Origin: Prevotella sp. UBA4268
GTDB taxonomy: Bacteria > Bacteroidota > Bacteroidia > Bacteroidales > Bacteroidaceae
DNA length: 23,199 nt
Direction: 5' to 3'
Assembly (NCBI GenBank): GCA_002395135.1
Contig: DGWC01000091.1
Span: forward strand, 1 to 23,199
The position numbers and the translations under genes were made by a program. The notes beneath the pieces were generated by a model. It was not told the origin of the DNA. It worked only from the letters and a program-made list of their open reading frames with translations, and ran no database searches. Below, piece after piece: positions 1 to 8,108 of the stretch (position 1 is its first letter; the number at the start of each line of letters is the position of its first letter).

Positions 1-200
1 CCCATCGTGAGGATTCCTACTGTTGAGCCAGGATGCTGCTCTTTCAAACGAAGAGCCTGCTCCAGGGCATTCAAATCTTCTGGATTGAAGATAGCGGGCA
101 GGGCGGCGCGGTTGACCGTTCCTTCGGCCGTCATGGCATCCTTACCCACATTTCTTGTGTCGGGTACTTGCTTGGCAAGCACTACAATTTTTAAATTCAT
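1..200 (-). CDS. etfB: Electron transfer flavoprotein beta subunit, N-terminal fragment
   Basis: The reading frame starts at ATG (198-200) and runs off the left edge, so only the first 66 residues are visible. It begins MNLKIVVLAKQVPDT, the characteristic EtfB/FixA N-terminus, followed by an NPEDLNALEQALRLKE segment and a VGILTMG strand, as in the Rossmann-like adenine-nucleotide-binding fold of EtfB. In the family the protein pairs with EtfA as a cytoplasmic FAD-containing electron carrier between acyl-CoA dehydrogenases (or bifurcating enzymes) and other redox partners. etfA would be expected next on the same strand, outside the window. The gene has its own promoter and is separated from fecR by 163 nt, so it is not part of the import locus. 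Family assignment is firm; the partner dehydrogenase cannot be seen. Confidence 0.9.
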   Translation of the reverse strand, partial: MNLKIVVLAKQVPDTRNVGKDAMTAEGTVNRAALPAIFNPEDLNALEQALRLKEQHPGSTVGILTM

Positions 201-248
201 ATAATATAAATAATAATGTATTATCCTATCGATCAAATAAAACTGGGT

Positions 249-280
249 GCAAAAGTACACTTTTTTTATCGGATATCAAA
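249..280 (-). promoter_or_regulatory. Bacteroidetes-type promoter of etfB
   Basis: On the minus strand TTTG (277-280) is followed after exactly 19 nt by TACTTTTGC (249-257). This matches the primary-sigma consensus TTTG-n19/20-TAnnTTTG. It leaves a leader of about 40 nt to the etfB ATG. The match is by eye. Confidence 0.75.
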
Positions 281-297
281 AGAAATGTAATGCTTTT

Positions 298-342
298 TGC
301 ACAAATCATCATTATTTGTGCACACATTTCATGTTTTGTGCA
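298..342. repeat. Three copies of TTTGTGCA upstream of the etfB promoter (candidate operator)
   Basis: TGCACAAA at 298-305 is an inverted copy of TTTGTGCA at 315-322, and a second direct copy lies at 335-342. The two direct copies are 20 bp apart, about two helical turns. Around the first pair, GCACAAAT (299-306) and ATTTGTGC (314-321) form a perfect 8-bp inverted repeat with a 7-bp spacer. The cluster starts 17 bp upstream of the etfB -33 element, a typical activator position. No T-run follows on either strand, which argues against a terminator. Confidence 0.5.
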
Positions 343-363
343 AAAAGAAAGGCACATTATTTG

Positions 364-1479
364 TCACTTCACCGTGATTACATCATTGGTCAGTTCAATC
401 CTTACCACGTCGAGATCGTTGATGCGCTTCAGGATTTTTTCAAGCGGTTCATTGCGTTCTGCCACGATGTGCATCAGGTGTTGCATGTTGGCAGTCTTCT
501 CAAACACAACGCTCACGTTATACCATCTGCCCAGTTCCTGCATGATGCTCACAAGCGAAGTGTTGTTGAAATAGAAATAGCCGTCTTTCCACTGGGTGAT
601 GGGATAAGTGTCGACGCTCGAGATGTCGAAGCCGGCATCCTGTTTCCATACCACCTGTTCGTCGGGATGCAACACGTGACGCTCCGTATCCTCAAGGTCG
701 CTGATTTCAACGCTTCCGCTAATCAATGCGAGCGAAGCGTCCTGTTTTCCATACGAGCGGATATCGAAGACCGTTCCCAGCACTCTTGCCTTGAAGAAGT
801 CGGTGCTAACAATAAAGGGATGGCTCTTGTCGGGAGCCACCTCCATGTATGCCTCGCCGCTTATCCTTACATTTCGTTCCTTGCCGACGAACAGTTCTGG
901 AAACTCTATCTTGCTGTCTGCGTTCAGCCACACTTTCGTTCCGTCGGGAAGCGTCAGACTGATGTTCTTGCCGCGTGGCGTTGACAGCGTCACCATCTTG
1001 ATATGGCGGATGATTGATTTCTGTTCAGATTCCTTTTTTACGAAAGTTAAAGAAGATTTGTTCACCACATTCATCTGCTTGTCGTCTAGTGAGAGCACGA
1101 TGTCTGTACTACCTGGATTAGCGGTGAATACTTCATTGGAAAAGTTCTCTTTTTGGTTTGTCAGTTCATGGAAGGCGAAAATGAATGCAATAACAGCAGC
1201 GGCCGCCAGCATCCACTTGATGGTTGCATGCAATGCAGGAACAGACCGCTTGATGGGGGCAGGATTGTCTGTTTCAATACTGACGTTGCGCGTTTTCCAG
1301 GCGTTCCATTCTTTGTCCACGTCGGGCGCAGTCAGTCGTGAGCGCGTGATAGCACGCCTCACCATCAGCATTTCATAGTCGGAAGGCATGTCCTCATGAT
1401 TCTGTTTTTCAAAACCTGAGGTTTCCACCTTCGGAGAAGCCTTTATATCATCTATATTCACTTCCATCGTTATTACCAT
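364..1479 (-). CDS. FecR family anti-sigma factor
   Basis: A 371-residue inner-membrane anti-sigma factor that in this family binds an ECF sigma factor in the cytoplasm and receives the signal from an STN-domain TonB transporter in the periplasm. The cytoplasmic N-terminus is followed by one membrane helix (about residues 89-106, WMLAAAAVIAFIFAF). Next comes the FecR domain (about 163-255, with STPRGKNISLTLPDGTKVWL and the ISGEAYMEV segment), then a C-terminal DUF4974-type domain (about 305-371). It follows the sigma gene by 39 nt on the same strand, the usual sigma-FecR pair. ATG at 1479 is chosen; an in-frame GTG at 1497 and an ATG at 1467 are alternatives, as no strong ribosome-binding site decides. 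Its transporter partner is probably the STN-bearing SusC at 8109-11669. Confidence 0.88.
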   Translation of the reverse strand: MVITMEVNIDDIKASPKVETSGFEKQNHEDMPSDYEMLMVRRAITRSRLTAPDVDKEWNAWKTRNVSIETDNPAPIKRSVPALHATIKWMLAAAAVIAFIFAFHELTNQKENFSNEVFTANPGSTDIVLSLDDKQMNVVNKSSLTFVKKESEQKSIIRHIKMVTLSTPRGKNISLTLPDGTKVWLNADSKIEFPELFVGKERNVRISGEAYMEVAPDKSHPFIVSTDFFKARVLGTVFDIRSYGKQDASLALISGSVEISDLEDTERHVLHPDEQVVWKQDAGFDISSVDTYPITQWKDGYFYFNNTSLVSIMQELGRWYNVSVVFEKTANMQHLMHIVAERNEPLEKILKRINDLDVVRIELTNDVITVK

Positions 1480-1518
1480 TTCATTTTTTACACTCACACC
1501 AAGAATGGCTTGTGCTTG

Positions 1519-2052
1519 TCACTTCTTCTCCACATGAAAATGCTTCCGCAGTAGTGCAAACGCTTTTACGATGTGCTTTTTCACGCCGTTTGTGCTGATC
1601 TGCAAAATCTCTGCTACTTCTTTATACGAGCGGTTGTTCAGACAACATTCTTCCACCACAAAGCGAGTGCGTGGAGGCATGTTGCTCAGTTCCTTATAGA
1701 TTTCATCCAGATGCTCATCTATGCCTGTCAGCGCACTGTCATCCTCCTCTTTCATCGAAGCAAGGCAGTAGGCCACATATCTTGCATCATACTTTTTCTT
1801 CCTTACATGCTTGAGGCAATCGTTTCTTACCGTAATGAACAACAGTCCTTCCAGTTTTTCTGCCTGTCTGCCGTCGGCATCTTCCTTCATGACGGACGTT
1901 CTGTGGTTCCACAGTTTGGTAAAAGCCTCGGATACGATGTCCTTGCTGGCTTCGGTGTCGCCAGTGAAATCGTATGCAAAGTAGTATAGCCGAGTGAAAT
2001 GCCGTCTATATAACTGCTCGAAAGTTTGAATGTCAAGTATACTGTCTCCCAT
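1519..2052 (-). CDS. ECF RNA polymerase sigma factor (sigma-70 family)
   Basis: A 177-residue two-domain sigma factor. Region 2 lies near residues 10-52 (FEQLYRRHFTRLYYFAYDFT, then ASKDIVSEAFTKLWNHR), and region 4 near 128-172 (NMPPRTRFVVEECCLNNRS, then YKEVAEILQISTNGVKKH, a helix-turn-helix). Length and architecture fit Bacteroidetes FecI-like ECF factors that drive SusC/SusD loci. The ATG at 2052 is preferred over an in-frame TTG at 2073 because that TTG lies inside the -7 element of a good promoter at 2070-2102 and cannot be in the mRNA. The gene is followed by its FecR partner. Unusually, the pair sits at the distal end of the import gene block rather than in front of susC. Confidence 0.88.
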   Translation of the reverse strand: MGDSILDIQTFEQLYRRHFTRLYYFAYDFTGDTEASKDIVSEAFTKLWNHRTSVMKEDADGRQAEKLEGLLFITVRNDCLKHVRKKKYDARYVAYCLASMKEEDDSALTGIDEHLDEIYKELSNMPPRTRFVVEECCLNNRSYKEVAEILQISTNGVKKHIVKAFALLRKHFHVEKK

Positions 2053-2069
2053 GTTGCTCGCTACGGTTG

Positions 2070-2102
2070 GCAAATGTACGAAATTTTTTCGAAAATACCA
2101 AA
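2070..2102 (-). promoter_or_regulatory. Promoter of the sigma/FecR pair
   Basis: On the minus strand TTTG (2099-2102) is followed after 20 nt by TACATTTGC (2070-2078), a full match to the housekeeping Bacteroidetes consensus. Transcription would begin only about 10 nt before the ATG at 2052. The switch genes can therefore be expressed independently of the upstream import genes. Confidence 0.7.
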
Positions 2103-2124
2103 TCGCAGTGTGAACAGAATACTT

Positions 2125-3237
2125 TTAATTCAACAACTCGTCTATTTTATATAATAAGGTAAGTCCTCTCAGGTTTTTGGCAACGATTACACCGTTGGAG
2201 TCAATAAGAATGTTGGCAGGAATGGCCTTGATATGATAGATGTCTGCGCCCAGACTCTTCCATCCTTGTAAATCACTCAGTTGAGGCCACGGCAGTTTCA
2301 GTTTTCCGATGGCTTCTTTCCATGCATCCGCTTTGTTGTCAAGAGAAATCCCCACCACTTCAAGTCCCTTGTTGTGGTATTTCTCGTAGGCTTCTACCAC
2401 ATAAGGCATCTCTGCCCGGCACGGGCCACACCATGAGGCCCAGAAATCTACAAGCGTATATCTGTTCTTTTTGACAAAGGAACCTACAGATACTGGATTC
2501 CCGTCAACATCGGCCATGCTGAAATCTGTGAACGTTTTACCAACGGCTCCTGCTTCGTCGGTGTTTGTCTCTGTGGCCATTTGCTTGAAATTCGATGCTT
2601 CGGGATACTTTTCTTTGAAGGCTTGCAGTGCCACTTCTTTCTTTTCTTGAGGCAGAGAACTGAATATTTCCCCAAGAACCAAGTTGCTGAAAGGTGCCGG
2701 CAGATGTTCCATCATAAAATCGAACGATTCGTCGTTTTGCAGCACTGACAACGAATCAATGGCTTTCTGTGCCAGCATCTGGGCTCTTCTTGCCACCGTT
2801 GAGTCTTGTGTGGTTTTCCAGTAGGGCAGTTTCTTGTCTTGCCATTTCTTCTGAATAGACTTATACTCTTTCCATAGCATGTGGTTGGGACCGCCGCTGA
2901 CGATGGCTTCTTTCTTGGAATCAGCAGGGAACGAATGAATTTGGATGTCTGCGTTTTCCAGCATGATGGCTGTAAGGCCCTTGTACGATCCATTGCGGTA
3001 TGTCGTGACATAATGGACACCACATCCCGGATAACTGCCTTTGAACAAATATTCGCCTCCAGCCACTTTCGTGGAATCTATTCTTTTTATAGAAAAAAGG
3101 GAGGCTAATTTGCAAAGATAGACCGTATCGCCATCAACAGTTCCTTCGGCCACTCCTCTGATGGTATAAGAATCACCCTGAGAAAGAGCCGGAACTGCGT
3201 AGAGCATCATGGCGAATAGAGTAGTAAGTATTTTCAT
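2125..3237 (-). CDS. TlpA-like thiol-disulfide oxidoreductase with DUF4369 domain
   Basis: A 370-residue exported protein starting MKILTTLFAMMLYAVPALSQ (signal peptide). The N-terminal half (about residues 22-120) resembles DUF4369 (YTIRGVAEGTVDGDTVYLCK). The C-terminal half (about 235-370) is an AhpC/TSA-thioredoxin fold with the active site W269-C-G-P-C273 inside LVDFWASWCGPCRAEMPYV. Family members act in the periplasm or cell envelope in thiol reduction or disulfide maintenance. The client here is unknown, though the location suggests envelope proteins of the same locus. The ATG at 3237 is chosen because it gives a proper signal peptide; an in-frame ATG at 3312 would add 25 residues ahead of it. 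The initiation region is tandemly duplicated (see 3224-3287). Confidence 0.87.
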   Translation of the reverse strand: MKILTTLFAMMLYAVPALSQGDSYTIRGVAEGTVDGDTVYLCKLASLFSIKRIDSTKVAGGEYLFKGSYPGCGVHYVTTYRNGSYKGLTAIMLENADIQIHSFPADSKKEAIVSGGPNHMLWKEYKSIQKKWQDKKLPYWKTTQDSTVARRAQMLAQKAIDSLSVLQNDESFDFMMEHLPAPFSNLVLGEIFSSLPQEKKEVALQAFKEKYPEASNFKQMATETNTDEAGAVGKTFTDFSMADVDGNPVSVGSFVKKNRYTLVDFWASWCGPCRAEMPYVVEAYEKYHNKGLEVVGISLDNKADAWKEAIGKLKLPWPQLSDLQGWKSLGADIYHIKAIPANILIDSNGVIVAKNLRGLTLLYKIDELLN

Positions 3238-3287
3238 GTCTTTCGGTATTATGTCGTAAGTATTTTCATGTCTTTCGGTATTTTGTC
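3224..3287. repeat. 32-bp tandem duplication covering the tlpA-like start codon
   Basis: Positions 3224-3255 and 3256-3287 are head-to-tail copies of the same 32-bp unit with one mismatch (A/T at the equivalent of 3251 and 3283). Each copy contains a start codon on the minus strand, ATG at 3237 and ATG at 3269. Because 32 is not a multiple of three, the upstream ATG opens a different frame, MKILTT followed by TAA at 3249-3251. This gives a six-codon upstream ORF copying the first residues of the real protein. Confidence 0.85.
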
Positions 3288-3399
3288 GTAAAAAAGAGAC
3301 TGTGTTATTCATCTTCTTGCCAACTCAAACAAGACGTGCATGCGAAATGACAAGACTCATGACACAGCCTCCTTTTTGTATTATGATTAGTCTGTAATC

Positions 3400-4731
3400 T
3401 TATTTCTTCAGATACTTCTTGCCGTTAATGATATAAATACCGTCACGGCCAATAGACTTCAGTTGAATGCCGTTCAAGTCGTATATCTTATTGTCGTTGA
3501 CGGCACGGTTGATTTCTGCTGCCGAAATACCAGTTTCCTCGGCAGCCTTGGCTGTCATATAGATGGTTTGCGGCACATTGTCGCTGAACGTTGATGAGGG
3601 CAGGCTGAAATACATTGTCTTGGCAGGAATACCAGCGCTGGCATCTGCCTTGTTGAAGCACATATTCTCAAGGTCAAGGATGTAATAATTCAGTCCATCT
3701 TCAATATCAGAAGCGGCTATACCATCATCGCCAGACCATTTCGCCAGTGGATTCGTCTGGTTATAATACGAATTGTACTGGGGTGTCTCACACAAGAATG
3801 CCAATCCCTTGACATAGAGAATCTCGGGGCATTGCGTGTAAGTGGAACCGGTTGAACTGTGTTTCCCTACATACCAGTAGTTGTTGTCATTTTCATTGCT
3901 CTTCAGACTGTCACTCCTGAACGAATATGCTTCAATTGTACCCGATCCCGTTATGGTATGTGCGTTGTCGTTGTACCACAGAATGTATTTTCCTTCTGGT
4001 TCGTCAAAGACAACGGCAGAGTCGCAACTGAAGTATGCCTCATATTCCTCTGCTCCGTTCACTGTCAGACTGAGGGGGTTGTCTGTGATCTTTTCTCCGT
4101 CACTCTTTCTTACCCAATGAGTAAAGTGGCAGCGCTCGTCGGCTGGTGTGGCAATCAGTTGGATTTCGTCACCAACATTGTTAACTGTCTTGCTGGTTGC
4201 GGTCTTACCAAAACTCTTGTAGCCGTCGGCTACGCGTGTGGCTACATGCGTGTATACCAGGAAGCCGCATGCCTCGGGGAACATAGGAGCCTTTGCGACA
4301 GCGGTCAGAGAGTCATCATCATAGATAGTGGAGGTGGGAGAGTGGCGGAAAGGAGTTTCTTGGTTGCTGATAATGATATTGCCATTTTCATCCGTTTCAG
4401 GATACCACTCTTCTCCTTCTGCACTGCGGGCACCTTTTGCCACGCCTAAGGGAATCCATCCTTCCGAGGCTTTCGGGTACAAATAGAAATCGTGACCACC
4501 TAAACCGTACTCACAGAATTGGGTTTCATAAGACTCAGTCCAATCCGTGATGGCACTTGTGTCTTCATTCTTGCTGTTCGATACATAGATTTTACCTGCT
4601 CCCGTGGGATAAGGGTGGAATTCATCATAAAAATAGTAGAAGTGTTGGTTCGCACTGGCTCCGAGTGCAAACAAACAGAAACATCCAAGCAGCAGAATCC
4701 TGCTCTTCATCTGTGTAAATTTCTTCATCAT
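3400..4731 (-). CDS. Secreted surface protein with InlB-like repeat and C-terminal sorting-like domain
   Basis: A 443-residue protein of unknown function. Residues 1-28 form a signal peptide (MKSRILLLGCFCLFALGASA). Residues about 170-235 look like a divergent InlB B-repeat/bacterial repeat domain (GDEIQLIATPADERCHFTHW, then a YEAYFS ending). The last 30 residues (KIYDLNGIQLKSIGRDGIYI, then INGKKYLKK) match the short C-terminal motif common on Prevotella secreted proteins and related to type IX sorting domains. No catalytic motif is recognised. It lies 89 nt downstream of the FISUMP gene and 162 nt upstream of the thioredoxin gene, co-oriented. It is probably an exported surface protein working with the SusCD pair, but the ligand is unknown. 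ATG at 4731, 4728 or 4710 could all serve; 4731 is kept as the longest. Confidence 0.75.
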   Translation of the reverse strand: MMKKFTQMKSRILLLGCFCLFALGASANQHFYYFYDEFHPYPTGAGKIYVSNSKNEDTSAITDWTESYETQFCEYGLGGHDFYLYPKASEGWIPLGVAKGARSAEGEEWYPETDENGNIIISNQETPFRHSPTSTIYDDDSLTAVAKAPMFPEACGFLVYTHVATRVADGYKSFGKTATSKTVNNVGDEIQLIATPADERCHFTHWVRKSDGEKITDNPLSLTVNGAEEYEAYFSCDSAVVFDEPEGKYILWYNDNAHTITGSGTIEAYSFRSDSLKSNENDNNYWYVGKHSSTGSTYTQCPEILYVKGLAFLCETPQYNSYYNQTNPLAKWSGDDGIAASDIEDGLNYYILDLENMCFNKADASAGIPAKTMYFSLPSSTFSDNVPQTIYMTAKAAEETGISAAEINRAVNDNKIYDLNGIQLKSIGRDGIYIINGKKYLKK

Positions 4732-4820
4732 AACATTTGTACTTTTAGTGAAACTTATTGTTTAATATATTCATTTCTGATGGTGATGGACAAGAATGCC
4801 GTTCCCTGTTGCCAAGACGG

Positions 4821-5546
4821 TCAGCGTGCGTCCCTGACATATCTTACAGAAAGCAACTGGTTGACGGGTTCCATGCTCTGCCTGCATACCTCGTCCCGGT
4901 TGTAGGCCACTTTGCGGTAGATGTAGAAGTCGCCTTTTTTTTCCGGATCTTTTGTGCTGGTCCAGTAGAATCCCCAGGCTCCTTTAAAACGGCATCCGTT
5001 TCTCAAGTTGGTGTAAACATGATAGGTGATGTAGCCGCCAAGCAAGAGTTGCAAGTGGGTTGTGCGGTCTTTGGTTGAAACCATGCTCTTGACATTGCAT
5101 CCGCGCCAGTCGTAGCGGCTTGCGTCATTGGGAGACATGCCCATGGCTTTTTCCAGTCGCTGCCAGTCTTCGTCACTTGGTAGGCGCCAGCCTTCAGGAC
5201 ATGCGCGCAAAGCCCCTTCCAAGGTATAATACATTCCGTATTTGGCCCTGTTACGTGTGGCATGCTGTTCAGGCGCATAGTCAACCCAGTCTTGTTCATC
5301 GATATAGTTCCTGCAGTTGGCATACGACAGGATGTCGTACCTGAAATTCTCAGTCATCCACTGCAATCCGTCGTATTCCACCCAATGGTATACCTCACCA
5401 TCGCGGCTGTCGACAAATTCGCCTGTACTTGTTGGAGGCACAATCTCTTGTGAGTCATTTTCATCATCACTGCATGAACAGATAGTCAGGCAGATGGAAA
5501 CAATGACCATGAGCAGCAGTTTGTTTTTTATATCAATTGTCATCAT
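4821..5546 (-). CDS. FISUMP-domain lipoprotein
   Basis: A 241-residue predicted lipoprotein with an ICSC lipobox (Cys25) after a hydrophobic signal. The rest matches the Fibrobacter succinogenes major paralogous domain pattern: an opening DGEVYHWVEYDGLQWMTENF (about residues 48-68), a central CPEGWRLPSDEDWQRL, a WTSTKDPEKKG segment and a terminal SVRYVRD. These domains have a C-type-lectin-like look and occur widely in Bacteroidetes and Fibrobacteres, without a defined activity. It sits 14 nt downstream of the metallohydrolase-like gene, so the two are almost certainly cotranscribed. It may be a surface-exposed binding component of the SusCD locus (inference). Confidence 0.82.
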   Translation of the reverse strand: MMTIDIKNKLLLMVIVSICLTICSCSDDENDSQEIVPPTSTGEFVDSRDGEVYHWVEYDGLQWMTENFRYDILSYANCRNYIDEQDWVDYAPEQHATRNRAKYGMYYTLEGALRACPEGWRLPSDEDWQRLEKAMGMSPNDASRYDWRGCNVKSMVSTKDRTTHLQLLLGGYITYHVYTNLRNGCRFKGAWGFYWTSTKDPEKKGDFYIYRKVAYNRDEVCRQSMEPVNQLLSVRYVRDAR

Positions 5547-5560
5547 ATGGCATTAACAGT

Positions 5561-6460
5561 TTAATAGTTGAAACCTAACGAGCCGATAATCTCCTTGAAC
5601 AGATACCATTTCTTCAAGACGACGGGATAGTTGGCATAGTTCTTCTCGATATATTCGTCACTAAAGTTGAGCGAGTAGGTCGCAAAGACATTGAGGTCGC
5701 CGTCGTGCGAAGGTGTCTCATTACCTCCCCAGAGGTTGGTGCTTTTGTCGAGAAACCCGTGTGTCTTTACATAATTAAGGGCGACCGCTTCGCTTGAAGC
5801 GTTGAATGTTAGGCTATAGTAGCCTTCGCTCAATGCAAAGAACTCTTCGAATGCTTCCGAATTGTTCGAAAGGAGTTGTCCCAAGACGGAAACAAGGATG
5901 CGCGATACATATTGGTTGATCTGTGCCTCGGTTCTCAGTCGTGGCAGAATGCCCGTTGAAATGGCGATACACCGCTGTCCGGCGGCGGCATAGGGATGAC
6001 TGACGTCAGACCCGTTGTCATAGTTAATCTGGTTGCACAGGAACCATGAGTATGGCATCAGTTTGTTGGTAATGTGCTTGAAGATGTGCGTTTCAAGGAA
6101 CTCCACTGCGCTTTTCTTCTCGTCGATGGACTTGAGCAGTGTGTATGTGTAATAGTTAGAAGCATAGGCCACTTGCGGAACCGTATAGTCAAGGGCCAGC
6201 AGTTCTGTCTTGAAAACACTGTCTCCGTTGATGTCATCACCGATATATCGCTTTTGAATGGTGTCGTTGAACAGCAGATAGCATCCGTATTTCTCTTGAA
6301 ACGCCCTGCGAAGCATCGACTCTTCGTCTTGTGCATTGGGAGCCGGTTCAAAGAACTCGTTGGGATCGTGCAGGTTCACGGCCTCCTCGTCTTCGCTGTT
6401 GCATGACATGATGCTGGTAGCGATGACGACTGACATACATATATATAAAATATTCTTCAT
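5561..6460 (-). CDS. Lipoprotein related to SusCD-associated zinc metallohydrolases, HExxH absent
   Basis: A 299-residue lipoprotein with a SIMSC lipobox at Cys20. Its place directly behind susD, its size, the start of the mature part and the ALSEGYYSLTFNASSEA segment followed by a C-terminal FKEIIGSLGF helix resemble the substrate-import-associated zinc metallohydrolase lipoproteins (putative zinc-binding metallopeptidase family). In that family a HExxH-type motif normally precedes the equivalent segment. Here the corresponding stretch reads VSRILVSVLGQLLSNNSEAF with no histidine or HE pair, and no HExxH occurs anywhere in the protein. If the family call is right, it is a non-catalytic paralogue, perhaps a binding or structural partner of SusCD. 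It lies 36 nt after susD. The family call is moderate, from memory rather than a profile search. Confidence 0.62.
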   Translation of the reverse strand: MKNILYICMSVVIATSIMSCNSEDEEAVNLHDPNEFFEPAPNAQDEESMLRRAFQEKYGCYLLFNDTIQKRYIGDDINGDSVFKTELLALDYTVPQVAYASNYYTYTLLKSIDEKKSAVEFLETHIFKHITNKLMPYSWFLCNQINYDNGSDVSHPYAAAGQRCIAISTGILPRLRTEAQINQYVSRILVSVLGQLLSNNSEAFEEFFALSEGYYSLTFNASSEAVALNYVKTHGFLDKSTNLWGGNETPSHDGDLNVFATYSLNFSDEYIEKNYANYPVVLKKWYLFKEIIGSLGFNY

Positions 6461-6496
6461 ACCTTAATGATCTTATGGCTTGTTGTAATGATATGG

Positions 6497-8095
6497 TTAT
6501 TCTGGAGTTGGTATAATCTTGTAACTACGTTCTGTATTCCCGTTGTCGGGCATACCCACATTGAATTCCAATACTTCATGCGGAATGTTCACTGTCCATC
6601 CTGGATCGTCTTCGCCCAGAACATACAGCCTGGTTTCGATGATGTTGCCTGTTGATCCGTCACGATATACGGTGTAGGTGTGCTGTAACTCGCATTTCTC
6701 TGGTTGCACGGTGCATACGCGGTATCTTCTGAGGTCGAACCATCGGTGGCCTTCAAGGGGGAATTCCAGACGGCGTTCTTTGCGTATCCTGCTGATCAGT
6801 TGGCTTCCTGTTTCATTGAGCACCAGTTCTTGGCAACCGTCCACATATCTGTTTTCCAATAGTTTTGCCAATGTCCTGCGTGCGGCGTCTTCATGTCCCA
6901 TATAGGCTTCGGCTTCGGCGAGATTCATGTATGCTTCGGCAGAGCGCAGCCAGAAAATGGAGGATACGGGAGACTTCAGGCCCGTGCATGGATAATAGTA
7001 ATAGGTGTTATACCAACTGCGCTGGTCGGGTGTCGTCTCTGTAGTGGGTGTTCCTGCTTCGCGGCGAATGTATCCGGTGAAAGTACCGAAATTCCAGAAC
7101 CAGGTTTTCTTTCTGATGTCGTTGTCGCTGTAGGCGCGGTAGAGGTCCAGGCTCACACGCGTGCTCTGAAACATGGCCGACATGGTGCGCATCAGGTCGT
7201 CGCCGCCCATGCTGAAAATGTTCTCTGGATTCTTGGCCACCATGAATTTGGAGGTGCTCATCCTCAGGTCTTCCAGTGTGGGATGGCTGTCGATGACCAT
7301 TTGTGAGTAGGCTGCGCATTTCTCCCAGTCTTGCATAAAGAGATAGACGCGCGAGAGCAGCATGCGCACGGTGGTGAGGTCTGCATGGTACATTGATTTC
7401 CGCGGTGTCTTCACTTGCATGAAATGCTGTTCGGCATCGAGCAGGTCGTTCAGTATCTGGTCGTAGCATTCTTTCACCGTGTTGCGTCCGAAGATCTTGT
7501 CTTCTATTTCGTAGGTGGTTTTCATGGTGACTCCCAGGTCGGTGTCGGCAGTCTGAGGATTGTAGGGCTGGCCGTATACGTTGACCAGCCAGAAATAATA
7601 GTAGGCGCGCAGAAAGAGGGCTTCGCCGCTCACGCGGTGCACACCTTCCTGCTCCTCGGGGGTGTCGCGCGGCACTTCCGTGGCTGCTTGTATCACGTTG
7701 TTGGCCACGTTGATATATTTGTAGTAGGTTTTCCACTCTCTGTTCTCGGTATAGAATTCAGTGTTGTTCTCCGAGGCTCCTATGCGGGGTTGCCAGGTGG
7801 AGGGGCCGAACATGTAATAGTGGCAGTTGTTCACGGCGTCGTTGATGCCGTTACCCAGATTCTGTTCTTCCATTTCGTCGGCGAGCAGATGGAGGAACAT
7901 GCCGGTGTTCTGGTAGTTGTTATAGGCACCGGTGTAGTTCACGGGCAGATAACAGTCGCCGAGCAGCAACTCGTAGAGGTCTGTCCAACTGCGTATGTAG
8001 TCTTTGTCTTGCGATGATTCTTCAAGGAAATCGCCGCAACTGCCGGTGAGGCAGCAGATGACGATGGCGATGGCGTATGTGATGATTTTTTTCAT
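6497..8095 (-). CDS. SusD/RagB-family outer-membrane lipoprotein
   Basis: A 532-residue lipoprotein with signal sequence and lipobox LTGSC (Cys20). The N-terminal SusD-like domain shows DFLEESSQDKDYIRSWTDLY and the YINVANNVIQAA and EALFLRAYYYFWLVNVYGQP segments typical of its TPR-like helices. The C-terminal SusD/RagB domain has SIFWLRSAEAYMNLAEAEAY and RRLEFPLEGHRWFDLRRYR. SusD proteins sit on the cell surface as the lid of the SusC channel and bind the substrate. It begins 13 nt after the susC stop codon. No glycan-binding or polysaccharide enzyme genes are nearby, so the cargo could equally be peptides or another nutrient. Confidence 0.95.
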   Translation of the reverse strand: MKKIITYAIAIVICCLTGSCGDFLEESSQDKDYIRSWTDLYELLLGDCYLPVNYTGAYNNYQNTGMFLHLLADEMEEQNLGNGINDAVNNCHYYMFGPSTWQPRIGASENNTEFYTENREWKTYYKYINVANNVIQAATEVPRDTPEEQEGVHRVSGEALFLRAYYYFWLVNVYGQPYNPQTADTDLGVTMKTTYEIEDKIFGRNTVKECYDQILNDLLDAEQHFMQVKTPRKSMYHADLTTVRMLLSRVYLFMQDWEKCAAYSQMVIDSHPTLEDLRMSTSKFMVAKNPENIFSMGGDDLMRTMSAMFQSTRVSLDLYRAYSDNDIRKKTWFWNFGTFTGYIRREAGTPTTETTPDQRSWYNTYYYYPCTGLKSPVSSIFWLRSAEAYMNLAEAEAYMGHEDAARRTLAKLLENRYVDGCQELVLNETGSQLISRIRKERRLEFPLEGHRWFDLRRYRVCTVQPEKCELQHTYTVYRDGSTGNIIETRLYVLGEDDPGWTVNIPHEVLEFNVGMPDNGNTERSYKIIPTPE

Positions 8096-8108
8096 TTTTC
8101 CGCTGGAG

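Noticed and set aside
299..321. Rho-independent terminator after fecR
   Set aside because: The inverted repeat is AT-rich and not followed by a T-run on either strand, so an operator is more likely.
2053..2073. Seven-residue N-terminal extension of the sigma factor from TTG 2073
   Set aside because: The TTG overlaps the -7 promoter element, so it would be untranscribed.
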